From contig NZ_JALIDZ010000004.1 of NCBI RefSeq assembly GCF_025397915.1, forward strand, positions 62,001 through 126,000: DNA of 64,000 bases. The letters are read 5' to 3'. Below are positions 35,313 to 45,211 of the stretch, piece by piece. Under the pieces are notes generated by a model, which was not told where the DNA came from, did no database searches, and worked only from the letters and a program-made list of their open reading frames with translations. Made by a program: the position numbers and the translations under genes. Each line of letters opens with the position of its first letter. Positions within the stretch are counted from its first letter, which is position 1. This stretch comes from Microbaculum marinisediminis. GTDB taxonomy: Bacteria > Pseudomonadota > Alphaproteobacteria > Rhizobiales > Tepidamorphaceae.

Positions 35313-36868
35313 CGGCAGACCCACACTTCCGATATGCGCGCGCCGTCCTTCAAAAGGGCGCAGCGCAGATCGACTTCGTCGGTACCGGCCGGGTCGAAGC
35401 CGAAGGCGACCCGGCGGCCGCCGGTCTCCGGATTGAACTGGATCGTGCCGGGCGACACCGTGCCCGCCGACGCCGAGATGTCCGGCACGACCGCCTCCTC
35501 GGGCGACAGGCCGGCGAGCGGGCCGCCGGCGAAATCGATGACGATCAGCCGGTCGTCCGGCGGCGTGCTCGAGCCGTCGGCGGGAACCTGCCCGGTCCGT
35601 GTGCCGACGACGCGGGCCACGCCCTGGTCGGTCGGGATCTCGTTGCACCAGTAGAGCCGGTAGGTGATCTGCTGGTCCTCGCCGGCCTTGATCGGTTCGG
35701 CCGGCCGCCAGAAGGCGACGATATTGTCGTGAACCTCGGAATTGGTCGGGATCTCGATCAGGATCACCGAGCCCATGCCCCAGTCGCCGATCGGCTCAAC
35801 CCAGACGCTGGGGCGACGCTCGTAGCGCGCCTCGAGATCCTGATAGGCATCGAATTTCCGCGAGCGCTGCAGCAGGCCGAAGCCCTGCGGGTGCTCGTCG
35901 AGAAAGGCGCTGATCTGCAGCCGCGCGGGATTGACCAGCGGCCGCCAGATCCACTCGCCGCGGCCGTTCCAGACGAGCATGCCGTCGGAATCGTGGACGG
36001 CGGGCCGGAAATCGTCGATGCCGGCGCGGTCCTGCGGGCCGAAATAGAACATGCTGGTGAGCGGGGCGAGGCCGATCTTGTCGATATCGGCGCGCGGATA
36101 CAGCGTCGCCTCGACGTCGATGACCGTGTCGGCGCCGGGACGGATGGTGAAGCGATAGGCGCCGGTCGCGCTGGGGCTATCGAGCAGGGCGTGAACGACG
36201 ACCGAGTTCGCGCCCGGGCGCGGCTTCTCGATCCAGAATTCGCGGAAGACCGGGAACTCCTCGCCTTCCGGCTCGGCGGTGCCGATGGCGAGGCCGCGCG
36301 CAGACAGGCCGTAGGCCTGGCCCTTGCCGATCGCGCGGAAGTAGCTGGCGCCCTGGAACACCGCGTATTCGTCGAGATAGTCGTCCCGGTTCAGCGGCCC
36401 GTGCAGGCGGAAGCCGGAAAAGCCGACATCCTCGGCCGGCACCGGCTGCGGCACCAGCGGACCGTAGTCGAACAGCTCCGGGGAGAACGCGACGTGCCGG
36501 CTCATTCCCTCGGAGACGAGGTTGATGGCCACCGGCTCGTCATAGACATGGCCGAGATGGAACAGCTGCATCTCGACCGGCAGCTGCTCGCCGCGCCAGA
36601 CCGCCGCGTCGGTGCGGAAGCGGATGTCGCGGTACTGGTCGTAGGTGAGATCGCGGATGACGCCGGGCACCTCGGAGAGATGCGGCACGAACGGCTCGGC
36701 GGCGAGCTGCCTGGCGCGGGCGCGGACCGCGGCGGGCGCGAAGGGTTGGGGATCACCGACACGCAGCAGCGGCGCGTCGCCGGCGGCCATGGCCTCCATC
36801 GGCCAGGTCCGCTGCGCGGCCGCGGCCGCGATGCCCAAAAATACAAGACCCCTGCGGGTCAACGCCAT
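35300..36868 (-). CDS. opgG: Periplasmic glucan biosynthesis protein (OpgG/OpgD family)
   Basis: A 522-residue exported protein needed to make branched periplasmic glucans. The N-terminus MALTRRGLVFLGIAAAAAQ has an Arg-Arg pair before a hydrophobic segment, so Tat export is possible, as for OpgD. GVIRDLTYDQYRDIRF, QLFHLGHVYDEPVAIN, GASYFRAIGKGQAYGLSARG and PLTSMFYFGPQD are conserved family blocks. ATG 36868 is set by GGAGG seven bases upstream. It forms an operon with opgH. Whether OpgG or OpgD is the better name is not decidable by eye. Confidence 0.92.
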   Translation of the reverse strand: MALTRRGLVFLGIAAAAAQRTWPMEAMAAGDAPLLRVGDPQPFAPAAVRARARQLAAEPFVPHLSEVPGVIRDLTYDQYRDIRFRTDAAVWRGEQLPVEMQLFHLGHVYDEPVAINLVSEGMSRHVAFSPELFDYGPLVPQPVPAEDVGFSGFRLHGPLNRDDYLDEYAVFQGASYFRAIGKGQAYGLSARGLAIGTAEPEGEEFPVFREFWIEKPRPGANSVVVHALLDSPSATGAYRFTIRPGADTVIDVEATLYPRADIDKIGLAPLTSMFYFGPQDRAGIDDFRPAVHDSDGMLVWNGRGEWIWRPLVNPARLQISAFLDEHPQGFGLLQRSRKFDAYQDLEARYERRPSVWVEPIGDWGMGSVILIEIPTNSEVHDNIVAFWRPAEPIKAGEDQQITYRLYWCNEIPTDQGVARVVGTRTGQVPADGSSTPPDDRLIVIDFAGGPLAGLSPEEAVVPDISASAGTVSPGTIQFNPETGGRRVAFGFDPAGTDEVDLRCALLKDGARISEVWVCRWAE

Positions 36869-37141
36869 TTGGTACACCTCCAGCCACCGCCCCGGGACGC
36901 CGGACCATTCCGCATCGAAATGGTCCGCCCGGAAGCGTTCGTCATACCGTCCAGTCGGGAAGGCACCGTCGAAGCGCGGCGCGTCGCGCACCTAATAGCC
37001 ATTCGCGTGGCGGTTGGCCATACGAATGTTGCGCCGCACAACCACGGTCGACCCCCGGATGCCGTATTGATTCCGGCTTCTCGGGACAACATTGTGGCAA
37101 ACTTCGGCGAAAAGTGCCTTTTTTGGCCTGTTTTTCTGTTT
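36869..37141. other. Promoter region of opgGH and 3' end of the HlyD gene
   Basis: This 273-base spacer is open in all frames only for shadows. Near 37110-37135 it has T-rich runs on the plus strand (A-rich on the transcribed strand). ACAACATTGT (37086-37095) is a small dyad (ACAA/TTGT) on the path to the opgG start. It should contain the opgG promoter, but no convincing -35/-10 pair was identified. Confidence 0.4.
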
Positions 37142-38362
37142 TCAGAGCGCCTCGACGTCGCGGGCGGCGACGCGGACGCCGTCGGCGATCCGGTCGCTTG
37201 GATGCAGCACCACCCGGTCGCCTTCGTCGAGGCCGTCCACGATCGCGGCGTGGCGGGCGTTGCGCGCGCCCAGCGTCACCGTGCGCAGCCGGGCGCGGCT
37301 TTCGGCGTCGACCACGAACACCGCCCAGTTCGCGCCGCGCCGGAACAGCGCGCCGAGCGGCACCAGCAGGGCCTCCTGCCGGTCGACGATGACATGCACG
37401 ACGACGCGGTAGTCGTGGCCGAGGCTGCTCCATTTCGACGGCGGATCGACCAGATCGAGCACGGCCTTGACCCGCTGCTCCTCGATACCGAGGGCGGAGA
37501 CCTTGGTGAAGCCGGCGCTCTCGATGCGCCGCACCCTGGCGGTCAGGGTCGGCCCGCCCCAGCCGTCGATCCGCGCCTCGGCATCGCGGGGCACGCGGAC
37601 GGCGTCGGACGACAACAGGTCGACGGCGATCTCCAGGTTGACCGGATCGCCGATCTCGACGAGCGCCGTGCCGGCGGGGACGACCTGCTCGCTCTCGGTG
37701 ACGATCTTGAGCACCTCGCCGTCGACGGGCGCATCCACCTCGACGCAGCAATTTTCCCCGGTGGCGGCCTCCTGCATCGCTTCGGGGCCGATCAGGGCCG
37801 CCTGGGCGCGCTCGAGCTCGCGCTTGCGCACCTCCAGCGTCGCGTGGGCGCTGGCCAGGCGGGCGGCGGCGGTATCGACCTCCAGATGGGCCTGCTGGTG
37901 GGTGCGCTCGGAGATGATGTTGCGCCGCATCAGCTCGTCGGCGCGGCCGGCTTCGCTCTTGGCGAAATCGAGCTGCGACTGCGCCTCGGTGACCTGCGCC
38001 TGGGCCAGCGTGACGGCGGCCTCCGCGGCGGCGATCGCGCCTTCCGCCTCGCGTCGCGAGCGCACGTCGAGGAACGCCGGCGCCGTCGGCTGGATGACGG
38101 CGACCACGGTATCGTTGGCCGCGACCCTGTCGCCGACCTCGAGCGGCGTGCGCATCACCTTGCCGGCGATCGGCGCGGACACCGTGTAGACGTCGCGAAT
38201 GCGGGAGATGCCCTCCTCGTCGACGGTGACCTCGAGCACGCCCGGCGCGATGACGCCGAGATCGGCGGGAACCGGCTGCGGCCAGAAAGCCCAGGCGATC
38301 GCGCCCGCCACCCCCGCGGCGGTGGCGACCATGACGGCCGGACGGACCCAGTTGGAAGCCAT
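37142..38362 (-). CDS. HlyD-family periplasmic adaptor protein
   Basis: A 406-residue membrane fusion protein. After a single N-terminal helix (VMVATAAGVAGAIAWAFWPQ) come a biotinyl-lipoyl half (APIAGKVMRTPLEVGDRV), a coiled-coil hairpin of about 110 residues (VRSRREAEGAIAAAEAAVTL and on), the second lipoyl half (EVDAPVDGEVLKIV), and a beta-barrel region with GHDYRVVVHVIVDRQEA. It bridges an inner-membrane transporter to the outer envelope. It lies 10 bases after the FtsX-type permease gene, the last of a three-gene operon. Confidence 0.9.
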   Translation of the reverse strand: MASNWVRPAVMVATAAGVAGAIAWAFWPQPVPADLGVIAPGVLEVTVDEEGISRIRDVYTVSAPIAGKVMRTPLEVGDRVAANDTVVAVIQPTAPAFLDVRSRREAEGAIAAAEAAVTLAQAQVTEAQSQLDFAKSEAGRADELMRRNIISERTHQQAHLEVDTAAARLASAHATLEVRKRELERAQAALIGPEAMQEAATGENCCVEVDAPVDGEVLKIVTESEQVVPAGTALVEIGDPVNLEIAVDLLSSDAVRVPRDAEARIDGWGGPTLTARVRRIESAGFTKVSALGIEEQRVKAVLDLVDPPSKWSSLGHDYRVVVHVIVDRQEALLVPLGALFRRGANWAVFVVDAESRARLRTVTLGARNARHAAIVDGLDEGDRVVLHPSDRIADGVRVAARDVEAL

Positions 38363-38372
38363 GACGCCCTTC

Positions 38373-40730
38373 CTATTCCCGTGTCTTGAGGACCTCGACG
38401 AGGTCCAGCCGGTTGATGCGCCGCTTGACGATCAGCGCCGAGGCGACGGCCGCGCCGAGCACCACCAGGCTCGACATCGCGTAGGTCTCGCGACCGATGA
38501 CCAGCGGCACCCGGTAAAGCTCGCTCTGGAAGCCCTGCACCGTCGCCCACGCCACCAGATAGCCGAGCGCCCAGCCGAGCGGCAACGACGCCAGGACCAG
38601 CACCGCGAGCTCGCCCAGCAGGATCCACGAAACCTCCGCCCGGGTGAAGCCCAGAACCCGCAGGCTCGCCAGCTCCCGGCCGCGCTCCGACAGCTGGATG
38701 CGGGCGGAGTTGTAGACGACGCCGAACGCGATCACCATGGCCAGCCCGGTATAGACCGAGATCATGATGTCGATGTTCTCGGCCAGCGTCTGCCGGAACT
38801 TCTCGAGCGATTTCTTCTGCAATGCGATCGAGCCGACCATCGGCATGTCCTTGACGGCGGCGAACAGCGCGTCTGACTGCGCCTCGTCGATCGCCAGGTG
38901 CACGCCGGTGATCATCGGGCCCTCCAGCATGAGCCGGTTCACCGCCTCGATGTCCATGTAGGACAGAAGGCCGATATAGCCCTGGATGATCGCGGTGACG
39001 GGCATCTCGACGATGCGCTTGCGGCCTTCCAGCGTCTCGATCTCGACGATGTCGCCGACGCGGACGCCGAGGATCCCGGCCAGTGCCTCCGAAGGGGCGA
39101 AGCCGGTCTCGGGCAGCGTCACCGGCCGAAAGCCGGTATCGATGACGCGGCTCAGGTCGGTGCCGGCGGGCTTGCCGATGATCGGCACGCGCCGCTCGAT
39201 ATGGCCGTGCCGCACCTTGACGGCGACGGCGCGGGTCGGCTCGGCGGTAAGCACGCCCGGCAGCCGTTGCACGTCGGCGATGACGCTGACCGGCCGTTCC
39301 TGGGTGAATTCGAGCGTGGCGTCCTGCCGGTCGGCCTGGAAATAGGTGAAGTCGATCATGAACTCGACCGAATCCAGCGCGAACAGCGAGGCCAGCAGGA
39401 CGGCGGCGGACAGCGAGATGCCGAACACCGTCAGGCCCGCGCGCACCGGCCAGCGCAGGATGTGCCGGCCGATCATGATGGTGACCTGGGAAAAATGGCG
39501 CAGCCAGCCATTGGCGAACAGGCGGCGGTAGCGTGGCGGCGCCGGGGCGTGCATGGCGACGGCCGGCGGCAGCCGGACCACCGACCAGACCGCGCGCGCG
39601 CCGCCGGCGACGGCGGCGCCGACCGTGACGAAGACGGCGACCGCATAGATGTCCGGGCCCCACAGGAACACCAGGAAGGGGAAGTGGTAGAAATCGCCGT
39701 AGAGCCGGGTCAGCCCGAAGCCGAGCCATGTGCCGGCGATGCCGCCGACGACGATGCCGATCACGGCGATGGCGGCGACGAACTTCAGATAGTGCACGCC
39801 GATGGTCGTCGCCCGGTAGCCGAGCGCCTTCATCAGGCCGATCTGCTCGCGTTCCAGCGCCACCAGCCGGCTCAGGATCATGTTGATCAGGAAGGCGGCG
39901 ACGAACAGGAAGATCGGCGGCAGCACGCGCGCCATCGCCTGAAGCTGAAGCAGCTCGGCATCGAGGAAGGCGTGGCTCTGCTGGTCCTTGCGGCCGTAGG
40001 CGCCGCGCCCGCCATAGCGCTCGAGCAGCGTGTCGATGCGCTCGATGACGTCGGCTTCCGAGGCGCCGCGCAGCAGCTTGACGGAGACCTGCGAGAACGC
40101 GCCGTCGAGATCGAAGGCGGCCTCCATCGCCTTGCGCGACATCCAGCCGACGGCGAAGCGCGAATCGTCCGGCATCAGGTCCCACGGCCCGAGCGCGTAG
40201 ATGTATTCCGGCGACAGGGCGATGCCGACGATCGTCAGCCTGCGCTTGCGGCCCTCCATGATGGCGTGGAAGCTGTCGCCGGGCACGAAACCGTGCGCCT
40301 TGGCGAAGGCCTCGTTGACGACGACCTCGTCGGGATGGGCGGGGTCGGGCGTGCGGCCCTGGCGGATATAGAGCCGGTTGAGCACCTGCTCGCCGATCGC
40401 TGGCATGGAGACCAGCGCCGCGGTGGCGGGGACCGAGAAGTCCTCGATATCGAGGATCGCGGTCTTGACGATGCGCGTCTCGACGGCGGCGACGCCGGGA
40501 ATCCGGGCGATCTCGTCGGCCAGCCATTCCGGCGCGCGGGTGGCGTTGGCGAAGACGTCGGCGAAGCGGTAGCGCTCGTAATAGGTCTCGCGCGTCTCGT
40601 TGAGCGAGCGGTAGGCGCCGACGGCGAGCACCAGCGTGGCGACGCCGGCGGCCATGACCATCGCGATGGCGATCACCTGCGTCTTCAGGCGCCAGAGGTC
40701 TCGCAGCAGTTTGCGATCGAGCGCCGCCAT
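38373..40730 (-). CDS. ABC transporter permease with two FtsX units
   Basis: A 785-residue inner-membrane protein of the MacB/FtsX type. It has an N-terminal helix (VIAIAMVMAAGVATLVLAVG), a large periplasmic domain, helices around residues 260-370 (FLFVAAFLINMILSRLVALE), a second periplasmic part, and a C-terminal three-helix FtsX block (ISVYTGLAMVIAFGVVYNSA, EVSWILLGELAVLVLASLPL). This tandem layout is the large DevC/LolE-like form. With the ATPase upstream and the HlyD adaptor downstream it makes an export or lipid-extraction system. The substrate is unknown. Confidence 0.9.
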   Translation of the reverse strand: MAALDRKLLRDLWRLKTQVIAIAMVMAAGVATLVLAVGAYRSLNETRETYYERYRFADVFANATRAPEWLADEIARIPGVAAVETRIVKTAILDIEDFSVPATAALVSMPAIGEQVLNRLYIRQGRTPDPAHPDEVVVNEAFAKAHGFVPGDSFHAIMEGRKRRLTIVGIALSPEYIYALGPWDLMPDDSRFAVGWMSRKAMEAAFDLDGAFSQVSVKLLRGASEADVIERIDTLLERYGGRGAYGRKDQQSHAFLDAELLQLQAMARVLPPIFLFVAAFLINMILSRLVALEREQIGLMKALGYRATTIGVHYLKFVAAIAVIGIVVGGIAGTWLGFGLTRLYGDFYHFPFLVFLWGPDIYAVAVFVTVGAAVAGGARAVWSVVRLPPAVAMHAPAPPRYRRLFANGWLRHFSQVTIMIGRHILRWPVRAGLTVFGISLSAAVLLASLFALDSVEFMIDFTYFQADRQDATLEFTQERPVSVIADVQRLPGVLTAEPTRAVAVKVRHGHIERRVPIIGKPAGTDLSRVIDTGFRPVTLPETGFAPSEALAGILGVRVGDIVEIETLEGRKRIVEMPVTAIIQGYIGLLSYMDIEAVNRLMLEGPMITGVHLAIDEAQSDALFAAVKDMPMVGSIALQKKSLEKFRQTLAENIDIMISVYTGLAMVIAFGVVYNSARIQLSERGRELASLRVLGFTRAEVSWILLGELAVLVLASLPLGWALGYLVAWATVQGFQSELYRVPLVIGRETYAMSSLVVLGAAVASALIVKRRINRLDLVEVLKTRE

Positions 40731-40732
40731 GG

Positions 40733-41455
<723 letters not shown>

Positions 41456-41528
41456 GACGTTTCCTTGCCCGGCGAAAAACCGCGAGGCCCCGGCCCCATC
41501 ACGCCGGGGATCGAGACAGGAGCCCGCC

Positions 41529-41702
41529 ATGACCGGCATCGACGGGACGGGACACCATACCGCGATTTGTGTCCAGATGGAGGGCGAGTCGCGGCCCTTG
41601 GTCCTGGTGGCGACCCAGATGCCGGCATTTTTCCGGTCGATTGCCACGCCTCAACCCGAGGGGTACAAGTCGCCGAAATCCACCCGCAGTCGGACGCCAT
41701 GA
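41529..41702 (+). CDS. Candidate 57-residue leader ORF coupled to the epimerase gene
   Basis: ATG 41529 has a good AGGAG six bases upstream. The frame ends at TGA 41700-41702, which overlaps the ATG of the epimerase gene as ATGA. The peptide starts [16 protein letters not shown] and matches no family I know. The ribosome binding site and the exact four-base overlap are the evidence; a short leader that couples translation of the epimerase is the simplest reading. Composition is not decisive. Confidence 0.35.
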   Translation: MTGIDGTGHHTAICVQMEGESRPLVLVATQMPAFFRSIATPQPEGYKSPKSTRSRTP

Positions 41703-42613
41703 CTTCGCGCATTCTCCTGACCGGCGGCAACGGCTTCATCGGCCGCCATGCCCTCGACTCACTCGCCGGCAGCGGCGCGGAGGTGCACGCCACCGTGCGC
41801 GGCGAGCCGAGGACCCAGGTTCCCGGCGTCACCTGGCACCGGCTCGACCTGCTCGACCACGCCGCCCGCGCCCGTCTCGTCGAGACGGTGCAACCCGACA
41901 CGATCGTGCACTTCGCCTGGAACGTCGAGCACGGGACGTTCTGGACCACGCCGGAGAACCTCGACTGGGTCGGCGCCAGCCTCGACCTCGCGCGCCGCGC
42001 CGCCGAGACCGGCCTGAAGCGCTTCGTGGGCCTGGGCACCTGCTTCGAATACGCGCCGCAGATGACCGACGACTGCGACGAGCGGACGACGCCGATCGAT
42101 CCGTTCATGGTCTACGGCACGGCGAAGGACGCGACCCGGCGCGTGCTGGAAGCCTTCGCCCGGCAGACGTCGCTGTCCTGGGCCTGGGGGCGGTTCTTCC
42201 TGCTCTACGGGCCCGACGAGACGCCGACGCGGCTGGTGCCGCAGGTCGCCCAGCGGATCATCAAGGGCGAGCCGGCGCCGATCGGCACGCTGGAGCGGCC
42301 GCGCGACTTCATGGATTCGCGCGATGCCGGGGCGGCCACCGCGGCGCTGGCGCTGTCGGCGGTCGAGGGGCCGGTGAACATCGCCTCGGGCCACGCCAGC
42401 TCGGTGCGCGACGTCGCCGAGACCATCGCCCGGATCGCCGGACGGCCCGAGCTCGTCAAGGTCGGCGCGTTCCCGGACCGCGACGAGCCGGAGCGGATCG
42501 TCGCCAATGTCGACCGGCTGACCGGAGAGGTCGGCTTCAAGGCGATCCGGCCGCTGGAACAGGGGCTTGGCGAAGCGCTCGACTGGTGGCGGGCGTCGCT
42601 CGCCGACACGTGA
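41699..42613 (+). CDS. NAD-dependent epimerase/dehydratase
   Basis: A 304-residue extended short-chain dehydrogenase. RILLTGGNGFIGRHALDSL is the NAD site (TGGNGFIG), and VYGTAKDATRRVLEAF contains the YxxxK catalytic pair; FLLYGPDETPTRLVPQ and RDFMDSRDAGAATAALAL complete the sugar-nucleotide fold. It probably modifies a nucleotide sugar for the glycosyltransferase gene that overlaps its stop (GTGA). The sugar is unknown. It is divergent from the exporter operon. Confidence 0.88.
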   Translation: MTSRILLTGGNGFIGRHALDSLAGSGAEVHATVRGEPRTQVPGVTWHRLDLLDHAARARLVETVQPDTIVHFAWNVEHGTFWTTPENLDWVGASLDLARRAAETGLKRFVGLGTCFEYAPQMTDDCDERTTPIDPFMVYGTAKDATRRVLEAFARQTSLSWAWGRFFLLYGPDETPTRLVPQVAQRIIKGEPAPIGTLERPRDFMDSRDAGAATAALALSAVEGPVNIASGHASSVRDVAETIARIAGRPELVKVGAFPDRDEPERIVANVDRLTGEVGFKAIRPLEQGLGEALDWWRASLADT

Positions 42614-43749
42614 CCGGACCGTCCGACACGATGCGCCTGGCCGTCGTCCTGCCCCGCAACATGCACTACGCGCCGGACCGGGCGACGTCGATCGACCTGT
42701 GCGCGCGCGACTTCGTACTGCATTCGCGCTTTCGCGACGGCATCACCGTGATCGGCGGCAAGGTGAAATGGCCGTTCACCGACGTGCCCTATATCGGCGT
42801 CGAGGACATCGACAAGGCGTTCGGGCCGTTCTCGTTCGCGCCCGTGCGCGCGGCGATCGAGCGGGCCAATCCCGACGTCATCCTGGTGCACCAGTATCCG
42901 CCGGCCGCGGCCCGCATCCAGGCGGGCCTGCCGCGCATTCCCGTCGTGCTGCAGCGGCACAACATGCAGCCCAGGCGCTGGGTCGGCCACCGGCTGTGGC
43001 GCGACCGGTTCTACCGCAACCTCGCCGGCGTCATCTTCGTCTCGGAGGCCGCGCGGGCGAGCTATACCGGACGGGCGTCGTCGGCCGTCGTCTACAACGG
43101 CATCGACACGCGCACCTTCGTGCCGGCGGGCGAGAAGGAACCAATCGTCCTGTTCGCCGGGCGCGCGGTGCCGGAAAAGGGCGTCGAGCCATTCGCCGAA
43201 GCCGCGACGATGGCGCTGCAGGACCGGCCCGGCTGGCGCGCGGTCCTGGCACTGGGCGGCGGCAAGGCGGCGGAGGCGACGGTGGCGCGGGTGCGGCACC
43301 ATCTCGGGCCGCTTGGGGCGCGCGCGGAGATCCTCGCCGACCTGCCGCATCCCGATGTCATGGACCTGTTCGCGCGCGCCGCCATCGCCGTGGTGCCGAG
43401 CGTCTGGGCCGAGCCGTTCGGGCGCACGGCGCTGGAGGCGATGACGAGCGGGGCAGCGGTGATCACCTCGGGGCGCGGCGGCCTGTCGGAGGTGGTCGGC
43501 GACACCGCCATCGTCACGGGATCGGTGGAGCCGGCGGATTTCGCCGCGGCCATCGCCCGGCTGATCGACGACGACGCGGAGCGGCAGCGCCTGCAGGCGG
43601 CCGGGCGCGATCGGGCGGTGCATTTCTTCGATATCCGCACCGTCACCGCCAGCTTCGACGACCTGCTTGCGGGTGTCGGCGGCCTCGATCCGGACGCGCA
43701 CGTTCCCGCCGCGATGCGTGTGCCCGCGGGCGAGGGCCCGCTATGGTGA
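42610..43749 (+). CDS. Family 4 glycosyltransferase
   Basis: A 379-residue GT-B enzyme from GTG 42610 (ATG 42631, at MRLAVVLPRN, is an alternative start). VILFVHQYPP-like strand and VVLQRHNMQPRRW in the N-terminal half, then FAGRAVPEKGVEPFAEAA and VVPSVWAEPFGRTALEAMTSG, the sugar-nucleotide-binding EX7E block. It transfers a sugar from a nucleotide donor onto a lipid-linked or glycan acceptor in the cytoplasm. The four-base overlap with the epimerase suggests a shared pathway. Confidence 0.88.
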   Translation: MTGPSDTMRLAVVLPRNMHYAPDRATSIDLCARDFVLHSRFRDGITVIGGKVKWPFTDVPYIGVEDIDKAFGPFSFAPVRAAIERANPDVILVHQYPPAAARIQAGLPRIPVVLQRHNMQPRRWVGHRLWRDRFYRNLAGVIFVSEAARASYTGRASSAVVYNGIDTRTFVPAGEKEPIVLFAGRAVPEKGVEPFAEAATMALQDRPGWRAVLALGGGKAAEATVARVRHHLGPLGARAEILADLPHPDVMDLFARAAIAVVPSVWAEPFGRTALEAMTSGAAVITSGRGGLSEVVGDTAIVTGSVEPADFAAAIARLIDDDAERQRLQAAGRDRAVHFFDIRTVTASFDDLLAGVGGLDPDAHVPAAMRVPAGEGPLW

Positions 43750-43754
43750 GGGCC

Positions 43755-44045
43755 ATGACCTATGACGACTTCCGCGCCTCGCTGAGCCTCGACGCTCCGC
43801 CGTCCGATCTGCCAGAAACCGTTGCCGCGCTGTGGCATCTGGACAAGGACGACTGGCACGCCGCGCACGAAATCGTGCAGGCGATCGAGAGCCGGGACGC
43901 TGCCTGGGTGCACGCCCATCTGCACCGGGTCGAGGGCGACCTTTGGAACGCCGACTACTGGTATCGCCGCGCCGGCAGGGCGCGCCCCGAGGTGTCGCTG
44001 GAAGACGAACGCGCGGCGATGATCGCCGAACTGCTGGGCGCCTAG
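43755..44045 (+). CDS. Small conserved acidic/aromatic protein of unknown function
   Basis: A 96-residue protein rich in Trp, His and acidic residues: TVAALWHLDKDDWHAAHEIV, IESRDAAWVHAHLHRVEGDL and WNADYWYRRAGRARPE. This Trp/His repeat pattern recurs in uncharacterised bacterial proteins, but I give no function. ATG 43755 follows GTGAGGG; ATG 43743 overlapping the glycosyltransferase stop is possible. It shares the operon with the epimerase and GT4 gene and converges on the choline transporter. Confidence 0.75.
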   Translation: MTYDDFRASLSLDAPPSDLPETVAALWHLDKDDWHAAHEIVQAIESRDAAWVHAHLHRVEGDLWNADYWYRRAGRARPEVSLEDERAAMIAELLGA

Positions 44046-45208
44046 GACCGGCCGAGCAATCCGTCGTAGATCTCGGCATCGCCGACCCTGCCGATCACCG
44101 CGCCGTCCTCGACGACGAGAACCGGCAGGCCGGTGACGAGGCGGGCCCGCATCAGGTCGCGCACCGGCGTCTCCGGCGCGCAGGTGCAGACCATGCCCGG
44201 CGCCGGCTCTGCCTCGCCGAGGGCGGCCAGGCCGGCATCGCCGCCATCGCGGCGGACCGATCCGTCGGCCGCGAGCGCGAGACCGGCGGCGGCGTCGAGC
44301 ACGCGGGCGCCGTCACGCGCCTCGCAGTCGGCGATCCGGGTCATCAGCTCGACGGCGCGCAGCACCGACAGCGGGTTCATGTGGGCGACGAAATCGGCGA
44401 CGTAGTCGTTGGCCGGATCGAGCACGATGTCGTGCGGCGTGCCGAACTGGACGACGCGGCCACCCTCCATGATCGCGATCTTGTTGCCGATCTTTAGCGC
44501 CTCGTCGAGATCGTGGCTGACGAATACGATGGTGCGCTTCAGGCGCTGCTGCAACTCCAGCAGCTCGTCCTGCAGGCGCGCGCGGATCAGCGGATCGAGC
44601 GCGGAGAACGGCTCGTCCATCAGAAGGATCGGCGCGTCGGTGGCGAACGCGCGGGCGAGGCCGACGCGCTGCTGCATGCCGCCGGACAGCTCGTGCACCT
44701 GCTTGCCGCCCCAGGACGACAGGCCGACCAGCTCGAGCTGGGCGGCGACGCGGGCCTTGCGCTCGGCCGCCGGCATGCCGGCGAGCTCGAGGCCGAAGCC
44801 GACATTGTCCTCGACCGTGCGCCAGGGCAAGAGGCCGAACTGCTGGAACACCATGGCGACGCGATGCCGGCGCAGGTGCCTGAGTTCGTCGGGCGAGCAG
44901 GTGTTCGGATTGACGAAGCGGTCGCCGTCGCGCACCAGCACCTCGCCGCGGATGATCCGGTTGAGGCCGTTGACCGCGCGCAGCAGCGTCGACTTGCCGG
45001 AGCCGGACAGGCCCATCAGCACGACGATCTCGCCCTCGCCGACGTCGAGCGTGCAGCCGCAGGCGCCGAGGATCTGGCCCGTCTCGCTCTGGATCTCCTC
45101 GCGGCTGCGGCCGGCGTCGATCAGCGGCAGCGCCGTCTCCGGCGCCTTGCCGAAGACGATGTCGACGTCGGTGAAGCGAACTGCGGGTTCCCTCTTCGGT
45201 CCCGGCAT
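44042..45208 (-). CDS. choV: Choline/glycine betaine ABC transporter ATP-binding protein
   Basis: A 388-residue ATPase of the ProV/ChoV family. [21 protein letters not shown] is Walker A, ELSGGMQQRVGLARAFATDA the signature and LLMDEPFSALDPLIRARLQ the Walker B. The C-terminal ~110 residues are a weak CBS-like regulatory tail (DLMRARLVTGLPVLVVEDGAV). It energises import through ChoW. It follows choW by three bases on the minus strand, and converges with the small protein gene. Confidence 0.93.
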   Translation of the reverse strand: MPGPKREPAVRFTDVDIVFGKAPETALPLIDAGRSREEIQSETGQILGACGCTLDVGEGEIVVLMGLSGSGKSTLLRAVNGLNRIIRGEVLVRDGDRFVNPNTCSPDELRHLRRHRVAMVFQQFGLLPWRTVEDNVGFGLELAGMPAAERKARVAAQLELVGLSSWGGKQVHELSGGMQQRVGLARAFATDAPILLMDEPFSALDPLIRARLQDELLELQQRLKRTIVFVSHDLDEALKIGNKIAIMEGGRVVQFGTPHDIVLDPANDYVADFVAHMNPLSVLRAVELMTRIADCEARDGARVLDAAAGLALAADGSVRRDGGDAGLAALGEAEPAPGMVCTCAPETPVRDLMRARLVTGLPVLVVEDGAVIGRVGDAEIYDGLLGRS

Positions 45209-45211
45209 CGC

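Noticed and set aside
41569-43749. 726-codon frame that would fuse sequence upstream to the GT4 gene
   Set aside because: Its first 347 codons are the epimerase gene read in another frame; the GT4 sequence starts at 42610-42631.
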